From the NCBI GenBank assembly GCA_040755615.1, contig JBFMAL010000013.1:1-63525 (forward strand): 63,525 nt of DNA, in the 5' to 3' direction. Positions 41,520 through 50,205 of the stretch are shown here, in pieces. The number at the start of each line of letters is the position of its first letter. The stretch's first letter is position 1. This DNA comes from DYEP01 sp040755615 (lineage in GTDB: Bacteria > Bacillota > Sulfobacillia > DUSP01 > DYEP01). The notes under the pieces were generated by a model. The model was not told the origin of the DNA and did no database searches. It saw only the letters and a program-made list of their open reading frames with translations. The position numbers and the translations under genes were made by a program.

Positions 41520-43592
41520 CTACGTGATGCCCAGCTTGCGCAGCCGCTCGTAGAACCTGGATCGGCTCATGCCGAGCAGCCTGGCCGCGTGGCTACGGTT
41601 CCCCCCCGTCTCTCTCAGGGCCTGCATGATCGCAGAGCGCTCCGCGCTTTCCATCGTCTGCTGAAAGCTCAGACCTTCCGGCCTCTCCTTCTTCCCTTTT
41701 TGCAGGTGAGCTGGAAGGTGTGAAACGAGCAGCACCTCTCCCGGGTCAAGGTTCATCGCCCGTTCGATCACGTTCTCAAGTTCCCTGACGTTTCCAGGCC
41801 AATCGTAGGCCTGGAGCACGGCCAGCGCGTCCGGTGAGATGCCCTTAACCGCCCGCCCGGTGATCTGGTTGTGTTTTTCCACGAAGCAGTGGGCGAGCGG
41901 GAGCACGTCCTCTTTTCTCTCCCGGAGCGGCGGGATCTGGAGGCACACCACGTTCAGGCGATAAAACAGGTCCTCTCTGAACCTGCCTTCTCGCACCAGC
42001 TGCGCCAGGTCCCTGTTGGACGCCGCGATAACCCTGACGTCCACCGGGATCACCTGGGTACCTCCCACCCTCTCTATCTCCCTGTCCTGGAGCACACGCA
42101 GCAGCTTCGCCTGGAGCTCCACAGGCATATCCCCGATCTCGTCGAGGAATATGGTACCGCCGTCAGCCAATTCAAACTTGCCGGGTTTTCCTCCTTTCAA
42201 CGCCCCGGTGAACGCACCCTCCGCATATCCGAAGAACTCGGACTCAAGTAGACTCTCGGGAATGGCAGCGCAGTTAATCTTAATGAACGGTTTGAGCCTG
42301 CGCATGGATGCGTTATGGATCGCCTGAGCGAACAGCTCCTTGCCGGTACCTGTTTCCCCCAGGATCAGCACATTGGACGAACCCCTTGCGGCCTGCAGCG
42401 CCATCTTCTTCAGTCGCATCACCTCAACGCTGGAGCTGACGATGTGGTCGAAGGTGAACTTCGCCCCGGTGACTTTCGATAGTTCCTCGCGGTAGTACGC
42501 GACCTGGTTTTCCAGGCTCTCAAGTCTTCTTACCATCTCCTTCAGTTCCTCAAGCCCTCTGAAGGTGATCTTGCCTACCGCGCCTACCACGCGTCCTTCC
42601 TCGATGATGGGGAGCCTCGATACCAGGAACCTGTGACCCCGTATAACCTGCACCTGGGCGATCTCAGCCACCCCGGTCTTCGCTACGATATGCAGCCGGC
42701 TGTTATCTATTACGTCTTGGATGGGCTTACCAACAAGCATTTCTGGCTGGGTGTTCAGGAATTCGCAAATAGCTCGGTTTACCATGGTGATTATGCCTTC
42801 CTGATCAACAACGATGATCCCATCATAAGCCAGCGCGAGGATGTTCTCCATGGTCCTCTGCAGCTTCTTAACGCTCGCCAGCTCCTGAGCCACCTTCTCA
42901 TATTCTGTAACATCGCTAAAGATGCTGGTCGCTCCGATTATCCGGCCCTCGAGCACTATCGGCGTGCAGTTAGATACCACCGTGCAGTTGCCCATTTTGT
43001 GCTTTCGCCCGATCTCGGCGGTACCTGTCTTCAGCACGTTTATCAGATTGCTCTCGGGCAGCACGCTCTGGATATGCATGCCTAGCGCCCACTGGGCGGA
43101 TATGCCGAGGATCCTTTCGGCAGCGGGGTTGAAGGTTGTGACCTCTCCCTGGGCGTTGATAGCGATCACGCCGTTGTGCATCGAATCTACCACCGTGCCC
43201 AGTTCGGTGGACAAAAGGTCGTTCTGCGTGAGTAGGGCACGGATCACATCGGCCTTTGTCAGCATGCCCACTGCCTGGCCAGACTCGCTCGTCACAACAG
43301 CCTGGCCCACGTGGATGTGTCTTACGTGTTCGGTGACCACGGACATGCTCATGTCGGGCGGTACCGTTACGACATCCTGCTTCATGAGGGCATACACGGG
43401 CTCATCGAGAGAACAGCCTTCGAGCAAGCCCGCAAATAGCCGCGACTTGGTGAAGATCCCGATCACCTTGTGCTCCTCGTCCACAACAGGCGCCGCTTCA
43501 AGGTTGGTCAGTTGAAACAGCTCCACCGCTTCCCTCAGGCTCTGATCAGGCCTTAAGAATGCGCCCTTGGACATAAACTCCTTGACAAGCAT
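41520..43592 (-). CDS. Sigma-54-dependent activator with CBS, PAS, AAA+ and Fis-type HTH domains
   Basis: About 690 residues. N-terminal pair of CBS domains (about 5-125, e.g. SLREAVELFQLTNLEAAPVVD), two PAS domains (about 130-235 and 250-345), AAA+ domain with GETGTGKELFAQAIH, the sigma-54 contact loop GAFTGA and Walker B GTIFLDEIGDM, then a C-terminal HTH with NRSHAARLLGMSRSRFYERL. CBS pairs often bind adenosyl ligands and PAS domains small ligands or redox signals, but the effector is unknown. ATG at 43592 follows GAGGG. Adjacent, co-directional with the fadD operon, so it probably activates it. Confidence 0.95.
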   Translation of the reverse strand: MLVKEFMSKGAFLRPDQSLREAVELFQLTNLEAAPVVDEEHKVIGIFTKSRLFAGLLEGCSLDEPVYALMKQDVVTVPPDMSMSVVTEHVRHIHVGQAVVTSESGQAVGMLTKADVIRALLTQNDLLSTELGTVVDSMHNGVIAINAQGEVTTFNPAAERILGISAQWALGMHIQSVLPESNLINVLKTGTAEIGRKHKMGNCTVVSNCTPIVLEGRIIGATSIFSDVTEYEKVAQELASVKKLQRTMENILALAYDGIIVVDQEGIITMVNRAICEFLNTQPEMLVGKPIQDVIDNSRLHIVAKTGVAEIAQVQVIRGHRFLVSRLPIIEEGRVVGAVGKITFRGLEELKEMVRRLESLENQVAYYREELSKVTGAKFTFDHIVSSSVEVMRLKKMALQAARGSSNVLILGETGTGKELFAQAIHNASMRRLKPFIKINCAAIPESLLESEFFGYAEGAFTGALKGGKPGKFELADGGTIFLDEIGDMPVELQAKLLRVLQDREIERVGGTQVIPVDVRVIAASNRDLAQLVREGRFREDLFYRLNVVCLQIPPLRERKEDVLPLAHCFVEKHNQITGRAVKGISPDALAVLQAYDWPGNVRELENVIERAMNLDPGEVLLVSHLPAHLQKGKKERPEGLSFQQTMESAERSAIMQALRETGGNRSHAARLLGMSRSRFYERLRKLGIT

Positions 43593-43792
43593 GCGCATCC
43601 CTCGCAATGTTTGGTTCTTTTTGAGAATTCTACTATTTGCGCTCCGGTTCCTTTAGTCACTGCCACGGCAAGACGACGACACAGTCTGGTGGCCGGTTGA
43701 TGTTGTTGATGTAATAAGAAAAGACATGGGGGGGCAAGAGGACTAAAGCGGCCATACCGGGGCAGAATTAATGAATGATGGAGGTGGTCGGT

Positions 43793-43963
43793 TTGACACA
43801 TACAACTGTGCTGAGAGCGAAAATTGACAATCTCAGAGAGAAACTACAGAGCATCGAAGACGAGTGCAAGTTTAAGTCCAAGGACGAGGTGGATGAGATC
43901 AGTTCGAGGCTGGATGACGTGCTCGTAAGGCTTACTGCTATCCAGCACGAGAACCTGGAGTGA
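43793..43963 (+). CDS. Spo0E-like aspartyl-phosphate phosphatase (small protein)
   Basis: 56 residues from TTG at 43793, five bases after GGAGGTGG; a longer reading starts ATG 43775. Two helices, LRAKIDNLREKLQSI and EISSRLDDVLVRL. The SxxLD pattern matches the Spo0E family signature, which removes phosphate from Spo0A. The gene is on the opposite strand to its neighbours, convergent with rnhB and divergent from the regulator. A generic coiled-coil protein cannot be excluded. Confidence 0.6.
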   Translation: MTHTTVLRAKIDNLREKLQSIEDECKFKSKDEVDEISSRLDDVLVRLTAIQHENLE

Positions 43964-43973
43964 GCCAATGCTT

Positions 43974-44729
43974 TCACACCTGCATAGGAGCGACGTGGAC
44001 GAACGCGTCCCGGTGGATGGGGCACGCACCGTGTACTAGCAGCGCGTCAAGGTGCTCCTTCGTTCCGTAGCCCTTGTTGCGCTCAAATCCGTACTCGGGG
44101 TACCAGCTGGCGTACCTTTCCATGTACCTGTCACGGGTCACCTTTGCGAGAATGGACGCAGCAGCGATGGATAGACTCCTTGAGTCCCCTTTTACTACGC
44201 AGACCGAAGGTATCCGAAAAGGCGGGGACGACTTGCCGTCGACCAGTACGGCCTCGGGCTCTGGCGACAGCTTTGATACTGCGGACAGCATGGCGCGATA
44301 GCTCGCCTGGACGATGTTAACCTTGTTTATTGTATGAACCCCGACGAGCCTGACAGAATAGGCGACGGCTTCCCGTATGATCCGGTCGAACAGCTCCTCC
44401 CGTCGTTTGACGGAAAGCTGTTTTGAGTCGTTAAGTCCCGGTATCAGGGCACCCGGTCGCAGGATGACCGCAGCTGCGCATACCGGGCCCGCCAGCGGGC
44501 CCCTGCCCGCTTCATCCACACCCGCGATCAGAAAGTAACCGCGCTGGGCCAGTATGCGCTCGTAGTACGTCATACCTAGGAGACGGCTTCTCTCTCTTGC
44601 CCTTCTTTCGAGCTCCCTTGCGATATCTTTCACGGCCTTTCGGCTATCAAGCCGCAGAGCAGCAGCAGTCTCCTCGTAACGCTCTTCCGGAAGCCCGTCT
44701 ACATACGCCTTGATCTCTGACACACTCAT
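43974..44729 (-). CDS. rnhB: Ribonuclease HII
   Basis: 251 residues from ATG at 44729. The catalytic core is IAGVDEAGRGPLAGPVCAAAV (cited as VDEAGRGPLAGP, with D and E), GLNDSKQLS and the later ASILAKVTRDRYM (D). An N-terminal extension with VSEIKAYVDG matches the Bacillus form. Removes RNA from RNA-DNA hybrids. A GTG at 44744 inside rbgA is an alternative start. Confidence 0.95.
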   Translation of the reverse strand: MSVSEIKAYVDGLPEERYEETAAALRLDSRKAVKDIARELERRARERSRLLGMTYYERILAQRGYFLIAGVDEAGRGPLAGPVCAAAVILRPGALIPGLNDSKQLSVKRREELFDRIIREAVAYSVRLVGVHTINKVNIVQASYRAMLSAVSKLSPEPEAVLVDGKSSPPFRIPSVCVVKGDSRSLSIAAASILAKVTRDRYMERYASWYPEYGFERNKGYGTKEHLDALLVHGACPIHRDAFVHVAPMQV

Positions 44730-44733
44730 CTGC

Positions 44734-45522
44734 TCAAGTTCCACTGTCGGTCTCTTCCTCCGGCATCTCGAGGGTAAAGGTACCGAGCTTGCCCGCACGG
44801 AAGTCGTGGATCACGGCTCTTGCGCTCTTTTCCGGATCCACCCTGTCTCCCGGCAGCAAGTAACCGCGAGAACGCCCCACCGATTCGAGCGTGTATCCGC
44901 CGTACGTGCGGGCGAGGCTTTCCGGCGACCTCTGCCTCAGGTACGCAAGCAACAACTCTGCCACCTCTTCGACGTCGTAGACGTCTTCCGGCAGAAGTCC
45001 GGCAATTGCCAGGTGGTACCGAGTTTCCGCCGAGCCGATCTTGGGCCGCAGGATCCCGGGCAGGTCAAGCAGCATCGCTCCCCCGGGCAGCCTTATCCAC
45101 TGGAGGCCACGGGTCACCCCCACCTTCATGCCTGTAGGCGCCTTTCGCCTCCGCGCCAGCCGGTTGATAATGGAGGACTTCCCGACGTTGGGTATTCCCA
45201 CCACCATCACGCGGAGCCCGTGCCGTATAACCCGCTCAAGCTCCGAAAGCCCCTCCCCGGAGTTCCCGTCTGACGCGATCGCCTCTTCGCCGGCGCGTGC
45301 AAGCGCCGAAAGCCACAATTGCGTAGCCTCCGGGTCAGCCAGGTCCTTGCGGTTCAGTATGATCACGCGTCGTTTTGAACTGGTCCACTTTGCGAGATCC
45401 GGGTTTCTGCTGGACCGGGGAATCCGGGCATCGCACACCTCTGCTACGAGGTCCACGTGCGCGATGAGCCGGCGTATTGTGTGCTTTCCCTTTTCCATAT
45501 GCCCGGGGTAGTACTGCTTCAT
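44734..45522 (-). CDS. rbgA: Ribosome biogenesis GTPase RbgA (YlqF)
   Basis: 262 residues. Circularly permuted GTPase: G4 LNRKD before G1 GIPNVGKSSIINRL and G3 DLPGIL. The N-terminal KQYYPGHMEKGK helix is typical. Assists late 50S assembly. Located between lepB and rnhB as in Bacillus. Confidence 0.95.
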   Translation of the reverse strand: MKQYYPGHMEKGKHTIRRLIAHVDLVAEVCDARIPRSSRNPDLAKWTSSKRRVIILNRKDLADPEATQLWLSALARAGEEAIASDGNSGEGLSELERVIRHGLRVMVVGIPNVGKSSIINRLARRRKAPTGMKVGVTRGLQWIRLPGGAMLLDLPGILRPKIGSAETRYHLAIAGLLPEDVYDVEEVAELLLAYLRQRSPESLARTYGGYTLESVGRSRGYLLPGDRVDPEKSARAVIHDFRAGKLGTFTLEMPEEETDSGT

Positions 45523-45638
45523 TGACGAAAACCCACCTGCCGTCTTCAATACCTGCATCCTCGGACCGAACCGATGCTACCCCCGTCCTTCCGGTATTCC
45601 GCACCGGTCAAGCGCGAAAATCTGTCTTCGGTTTCTCC

Positions 45639-46169
45639 TCATCCTCCCGCACCTATCATCTGTATCCTTGGAAGCGGCCAGAAGATCAAAAACGCCCGGC
45701 CCTTCACCATCTCAAGCGAGACTGGGCCAAAACTCCTGCTGTCCTCGCTGTTGCCCCTGTTGTCTCCCATAACGAACACGTGCCCCTCAGGGACCTCAAC
45801 CGGTGGCAGGTCCCCGAAAAACGTCGTTGTGAGGTAATCTTCCTTGAGCGGGTTTCCGTCGACAAACACCCTGCCCATGCGTATCTCAACCTGTTGCCCC
45901 GGGCCCGCGATCACCCGCTTTATAAAATCCCGGTCAGGTTGCCTCGGGTACCTGAACACGATGATTTCTCCCTGACGTGGCGGCCTGATCCTATATACCA
46001 CCTTGTTAATAAGCAGCCGCTCCCCGTCGTGCAGCGTGGGTTCCATTGAAAAGCCCTGAACCTCAATGGATTCCACCAGAAAGGACCTGATGAAAAAAGT
46101 GAGGATAAGCGCGATGATAAGAGTTTCGGCCGCTTCTTTCGCGATGCTCCAAAGGCCCTTGGCTGACAT
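45639..46169 (-). CDS. lepB: Signal peptidase I
   Basis: 176 residues. One N-terminal membrane helix (about 15-32), catalytic Ser in GFSMEPTL, catalytic Lys in RDFIKRVIA, and GDNRGNSEDSRSFGPV near the end. Cleaves signal peptides at the outer face of the membrane. Preceded by an internal terminator-like hairpin. Confidence 0.95.
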   Translation of the reverse strand: MSAKGLWSIAKEAAETLIIALILTFFIRSFLVESIEVQGFSMEPTLHDGERLLINKVVYRIRPPRQGEIIVFRYPRQPDRDFIKRVIAGPGQQVEIRMGRVFVDGNPLKEDYLTTTFFGDLPPVEVPEGHVFVMGDNRGNSEDSRSFGPVSLEMVKGRAFLIFWPLPRIQMIGAGG

Positions 46170-46190
46170 ATAACTCCCCCCGCGGATGGC

Positions 46191-46215
46191 AAAAAGGGAC
46201 TGGCACCCAGTCCCT
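46191..46215 (-). terminator. Terminator-like hairpin between rplS and lepB
   Basis: Minus strand AGGGACTGG - GTG - CCAGTCCCT then TTTTT. A perfect 9-bp stem with a three-base loop right after the rplS stop. It could end or attenuate transcription before lepB. Confidence 0.85.
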
Positions 46216-46221
46216 CCTATC

Positions 46222-46563
46222 TCACCTCTTTTCCTTGATCCGGGCCGCTTTGCCTGTAAGCTGCCTCATGTAGTATAGCTTGGCCCTTCTTACCCGGCCC
46301 TTTCTCACAACCTCCACTTTGTCCACGCGCGGAGAATTCAGAGGAAAGGTGCGCTCAATGCCCACTCCGTAAGACACCCGGCGTACAGTAAACGTCTCGG
46401 AGAGTCCGCCGCCCTTCTTTGCGATTACTACGCCCTCAAAAACCTGTATGCGCTCGCGCCCGCCTTCCACAACCTTCACGTGTACTCGCACCGTGTCTCC
46501 AGGCGAGAACTCTGGTCTATCCTGTTTGATGTATGCGCCTTCAACTGATTTCACTAGATCCAC
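46222..46563 (-). CDS. rplS: 50S ribosomal protein L19
   Basis: 113 residues. KVVEGGRERIQVFEGVVIAKKGGG, FTVRRVSYGVGIERTFPLNSPRV (cited as GVGIERTFPL) and KLYYMR are classic. GTG at 46563 lies inside the trmD end, eight bases after GGAGG. Confidence 0.97.
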   Translation of the reverse strand: MDLVKSVEGAYIKQDRPEFSPGDTVRVHVKVVEGGRERIQVFEGVVIAKKGGGLSETFTVRRVSYGVGIERTFPLNSPRVDKVEVVRKGRVRRAKLYYMRQLTGKAARIKEKR

Positions 46564-47290
46564 TGTCCCAGCCTCCTTCTTTCAGTATCTCCTGGAGCAA
46601 CCCCTGATCCTCCGGCGTTAACCTTGCTCTTTTCAAAAGGTCCGGGCGCTGCATGACGGTCCTTTTCAGCGCCTGCTTCCTTCGCCACTTCCGGATCAGC
46701 TCATGATGGCCCGACAAAAGCACCTCGGGGACTACCATCCCCTCGAATTCTCTGGGCCGCGTATACTGAGGGCCTTCCAGAAGCCCGTCTGCAAACGAGT
46801 CCTGTAACGATGAACGCTCCTTGCCCAAGACCCCGGGTATGAGGCGTACGACCGCGTCAACCACCACCATTGCTGGGATTTCACCGCCGGTGAGTACGTA
46901 ATCTCCTATGGATATCTCCCGGTCGACGGCGGATCTCACGCGCTCGTCCACACCTTCGTAGTGGCCGCAGATCAGTACAAGATGCGGCAGGCCCGAGAGA
47001 TACACGGCAATCTCCTGTCTGAACACCTCGCCCTGCGGGCACAGTAGGATCCGGAACCCGCCGTCCGGCAGGGACCGGAGGGCACCCATGATAGGCTCCA
47101 CCTTCATCACCATGCCAGGTCCGCCACCGTAGGGCACGTCATCCGTCACCCGGTGCTTGTCGAGGGCAAAGTCTCTTATGTTATGGACGTTCAGCTTGAT
47201 CAACCCGGCGTCCCTGGCCCTGCCCACAATGCTGAAGTCCAGGGGACCCTGGAACATCTCGGGGAACAAGGTTAAGATATCGATCCTCAT
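46541..47290 (-). CDS. trmD: tRNA (guanine-N1)-methyltransferase TrmD
   Basis: 249 residues, SPOUT (knotted) fold. MRIDILTLFPEMF, DDVPYGGGPGMV, CGHYEGVDERV and EISIGDYVLTGGE (here cited as IGDYVLTGGE) are diagnostic. Methylates G37 of tRNA. Overlaps rimM by four bases. Confidence 0.97.
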   Translation of the reverse strand: MRIDILTLFPEMFQGPLDFSIVGRARDAGLIKLNVHNIRDFALDKHRVTDDVPYGGGPGMVMKVEPIMGALRSLPDGGFRILLCPQGEVFRQEIAVYLSGLPHLVLICGHYEGVDERVRSAVDREISIGDYVLTGGEIPAMVVVDAVVRLIPGVLGKERSSLQDSFADGLLEGPQYTRPREFEGMVVPEVLLSGHHELIRKWRRKQALKRTVMQRPDLLKRARLTPEDQGLLQEILKEGGWDSGSSEIS

Positions 47291-47799
47291 TCGACCAACC
47301 CCGGAAGAAGATACACCGTCATAGTCCCGTTCTCACTGTCTACCTTCCTTACTACTTCCCGGGTTGCAGGAAGTAACAGTTGCTTGCCATCCGGCCTTTG
47401 GACCACGTAAACGTCATTGGCCGGCAGTTTCAGCACGTCAACCACCACACCTAACGTTTCTCCGTCAGTAGTGACGACCTCGAGCCCTACTAAGTCGAAT
47501 ATCCAGTAGCTCCCCTCGGGTAGAACCGGCAGCTCGTCTCTTCGTACCAGCACTTCAGCACCACGCAGCATTTCGGCCGTGTCCCGGCTGTCTATGCCCG
47601 TGAGTTTCAGGATCACCATGCCTTTGTGCCAGCGCGCGCTCTCGACATCATACGCCATCCGGCCGGCTGGGCCGGAAAGCATTACGCGTGAAAGCAGCGA
47701 GTACCTCTCCGGAAAGTCCGAAAGCGGAATCATCCGCACATCTCCACGCGTCCCGTGAGGCGCTGTGATCTTCCCGACAGCCACAAGCGGCAGTCTCAC
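47287..47799 (-). CDS. rimM: 16S rRNA processing protein RimM
   Basis: 170 residues. N-terminal GKITAPHGTRGDVRM and C-terminal PRC-barrel with DLVGLEVVTTDGE, VLKLPANDVYVVQ. Assists 30S maturation. Overlaps khpA by four bases. Confidence 0.95.
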   Translation of the reverse strand: MRLPLVAVGKITAPHGTRGDVRMIPLSDFPERYSLLSRVMLSGPAGRMAYDVESARWHKGMVILKLTGIDSRDTAEMLRGAEVLVRRDELPVLPEGSYWIFDLVGLEVVTTDGETLGVVVDVLKLPANDVYVVQRPDGKQLLLPATREVVRKVDSENGTMTVYLLPGLVE

Positions 47800-48026
47800 C
47801 CTGGGATCTCCACCATCACTCTCTTGCCTTCTCTGGCTCCCGCCGCCTTGGCCACCACCCTGATGGCCTTGACTATCCTTCCCTGCTTACCGATGATCTT
47901 CCCTATATCGTCGGGGGCTACCCGTACCTCGCAGGTAAGCATGTCCCCGTCCTCATGCACTGATACCTGTACCTGCTCAGGGTGTTCCACGAGCGATTTG
48001 GCCAGGAGTTCAACGAGTTCACGCAA
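47796..48026 (-). CDS. khpA: KH-domain RNA-binding protein KhpA (YlqC)
   Basis: 76 residues, a single KH domain with GKIIGKQGRIVKAIR (GxxG loop IGKQGR). In other Firmicutes and streptococci KhpA acts with KhpB. Lies between rpsP and rimM as usual. Confidence 0.92.
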   Translation of the reverse strand: MRELVELLAKSLVEHPEQVQVSVHEDGDMLTCEVRVAPDDIGKIIGKQGRIVKAIRVVAKAAGAREGKRVMVEIPG

Positions 48027-48040
48027 AGAGCTTCACCCCA

Positions 48041-48316
48041 TTACTGCCTTCCGTTTTTCGCCTCGGCGAACTTTTTCATAATACCCAGTCTGGAAAACAG
48101 TGCCCTCACTGTATCAGAGGGTTGCGCGCCCTTGGCCAGCCAGTCCAGGGCACGTTCCTCCTTCACTTGCAACACGCTTGGGTCAGCCGCGGGATTGTAA
48201 TATCCGATTTCCTCGATGAACCTACCGTCCCTCGGGAACCTGGAGTCCGCCACGACCAACCTGTAGAAAGGACTCTTCTTCGCTCCGATTCTCTTCAACC
48301 TGATCTTAACTGCCAA
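48041..48316 (-). CDS. rpsP: 30S ribosomal protein S16
   Basis: 91 residues. AVKIRLKRIGAKKSPFYRLVVADSR, here cited as IRLKRIGAKKSPFY, and FIEEIGYYNP. Start is TTG at 48316 after a weak RBS. Translation starting with TTG in a highly expressed ribosomal gene is uncommon. Confidence 0.95.
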   Translation of the reverse strand: MAVKIRLKRIGAKKSPFYRLVVADSRFPRDGRFIEEIGYYNPAADPSVLQVKEERALDWLAKGAQPSDTVRALFSRLGIMKKFAEAKNGRQ

Positions 48317-48442
48317 TACCTGCCCGCCTGTGTCCCGGAAAACGCTCTCAGCCTGCAGGCTGAGAGTTCCTTCCCCCGCCGGTTTTCGCGGGGCACCTTC
48401 GCTCGGTGCCTGGAACCAGGCTACTCACCTCCTTCTCGTTTG
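48317..48442 (-). other. Structured spacer between ffh and rpsP with four hairpins
   Basis: On the minus strand: CCTGG-TT-CCAGG, then GGCACC-GAGCGAA-GGTGCC, CCCCGC-GAAAACCG-GCGGGG, and a perfect 22-base palindrome CTCTCAGCCTG/CAGGCTGAGAG (48345-48366), followed by CGTTTTCC. No coding capacity. It may be a leader structure or a transcript-processing/stability region; function unknown. Confidence 0.6.
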
Positions 48443-49774
48443 TCACATAAAAGGAAACCTGCCCTTTTTCAGGTTCTTTTCCACCGAAGACAGTTGCTTC
48501 ATCATCTTCGTGATCTCGCCGTACTGACGTAGTAATCTGTTTACATCCTGAACCCGAGTACCGCTCCCGGCGGCGATACGTTTGCGCCTTGAGCCGTTGA
48601 TGATTGCGGGGTTCTCCCTCTCCTGCCTTGTCATGGAGTTGATGATCGCCTCTATGCGTATGAGCTCCTTCGGGTCAACATCAACTTTTGAAAGGGCCCG
48701 GTTTCCGGAGAACCCAGGGAGCATGCTGAGGATCTGATCTAACGGACCCATTCTCTTGATCTGTTTGAGCTGTTCGAGGAAATCCTCGAGCGTGAACTGC
48801 TGTTTTCTGATCTTCTGCTCCATTTTGCGCGCCTGTTCCGCGTTGAATGTCTCTTCGGCACGCTCAATGAGCGTGAGCACGTCCCCCATGCCGAGGATCC
48901 GGCCCGCCATCCTATCGGGGTAAAACGGCTCCAGTGCTTCAAGTTTTTCCCCCACGCCCACGTACTTCACCGGGCGCCCAGTCACCGCCCTGAGCGACAG
49001 AGCTGCGCCACCGCGCGCATCGCCGTCCAGCTTGGTCAGGATCACCCCGTCGATCCCCAGTTGCTCGGAGAATGCCTGCGCCAGGTTAACCGCATCCTGA
49101 CCGGTCATGGCATCGCAGACTAACAACACTTCTTTCGGGTTCACCGCCTGTTTTAACCGCCTAAGCTCGTCCATTAGCGCCTCGTCCACGTGCAAGCGGC
49201 CTGCGGTGTCCACGATCAGCGTGTCCTTTCCCAGCCTGCGCGCCTCCACTACGGCTTCCCGGGCGATGGCCACCGGGTCTTTGGCGACCCCTACCCCGTA
49301 CGTCGGGATGCCCGCTTTCTCTCCTACACGGGCGAGCTGCTCCTGCGCTGCGGGACGGTACGTATCGCATGCGGCGAGCATCACGCTCCTGCCCGACTTT
49401 CGAAGATTGAGCCCGAGCTTGGCTGCGGTGGTAGTCTTACCTGAGCCCTGCAGCCCCACTAGTATGATCACAGCCGGCGGGTTACCGGAGAGGTTGAGCC
49501 CGCTCTTGGTCGAACCCATAAGCCGAGTCAGTTCTTCGTACACGATCTTCACTACCTGCTGTCCCGGCGTGAGGCTGGCCATCACTTCATGGCCGACCGC
49601 GCGCTCCCTCACCTTCTTTATGAAGTCACGCACGACGTGAAAGTTGACGTCAGCCTCAAGCAAACTGAGACGGACCTCCCGCAGCGCGCGGTCCACGTCC
49701 GCCTCGGTCAGCTTGCCCATGCCGCGGAGCCTCTTAAACGTGTCTGCAAGCCTTGAGGCTAGGTTCGAAAACAT
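48443..49774 (-). CDS. ffh: Signal recognition particle protein Ffh
   Basis: 443 residues. N domain, GTPase (G) domain with GLQGSGKTTTAAKLG, DTAGRLHVDEALM and TKLDGDARGG, then the M domain with methionine-rich helices and GSRRKRIAAGSG. Binds SRP RNA and signal sequences. It lies one base after ylxM. Confidence 0.97.
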   Translation of the reverse strand: MFSNLASRLADTFKRLRGMGKLTEADVDRALREVRLSLLEADVNFHVVRDFIKKVRERAVGHEVMASLTPGQQVVKIVYEELTRLMGSTKSGLNLSGNPPAVIILVGLQGSGKTTTAAKLGLNLRKSGRSVMLAACDTYRPAAQEQLARVGEKAGIPTYGVGVAKDPVAIAREAVVEARRLGKDTLIVDTAGRLHVDEALMDELRRLKQAVNPKEVLLVCDAMTGQDAVNLAQAFSEQLGIDGVILTKLDGDARGGAALSLRAVTGRPVKYVGVGEKLEALEPFYPDRMAGRILGMGDVLTLIERAEETFNAEQARKMEQKIRKQQFTLEDFLEQLKQIKRMGPLDQILSMLPGFSGNRALSKVDVDPKELIRIEAIINSMTRQERENPAIINGSRRKRIAAGSGTRVQDVNRLLRQYGEITKMMKQLSSVEKNLKKGRFPFM

Positions 49775-49775
49775 G

Positions 49776-50120
49776 TCAATCTCCCTTCAGAATGTCCAAG
49801 ACGATCTGCCTCGCCTCGGTGACGATATCAGGGCGGTGCTCGCGTTCGGCTACAGAGAGCATCGCGTGTAGCCTCTCCAGCTCACGCCGCTCGCTCACAA
49901 ATCGCTGAACCAGCCCGAGCCTGGATTCGTACTTCTCCAACGCCCTCTCCCCTCTTTTCACAATGTCAGCCACTCCGGCTCTGCTTATTCCCTCATTTTC
50001 CGCAATTTCACTGAGAGAGAAGTCGTCTTCATAGTAATGCTTCAGGATCGCGCGCTGGCGCCGGGTCAAAAGTTCTCCGTAGGTATCAAGCAGCATCGAC
50101 ATCCGCCATCTCTTGTCCAC
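49776..50120 (-). CDS. ylxM: SRP-associated HTH protein YlxM
   Basis: 114 residues, winged-helix-like: LLTRRQRAILKHYYEDDFSLSEIAENEGISRAGVADIVKRGE (cited as SLSEIAENEGISRAGV). Often accompanies ffh and modulates SRP GTPase activity in some Firmicutes. GTG at 50120 follows GGGAGGT; the first ATG is at 50102. Confidence 0.93.
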   Translation of the reverse strand: MDKRWRMSMLLDTYGELLTRRQRAILKHYYEDDFSLSEIAENEGISRAGVADIVKRGERALEKYESRLGLVQRFVSERRELERLHAMLSVAEREHRPDIVTEARQIVLDILKGD

Positions 50121-50205
50121 GCGGATACCTCCCCGGGTGTCAAGTACAAATACTTAGCACCTCCCCTATTCTAATCACTGCAAATGATCATGTCAACAAG
50201 AGATT

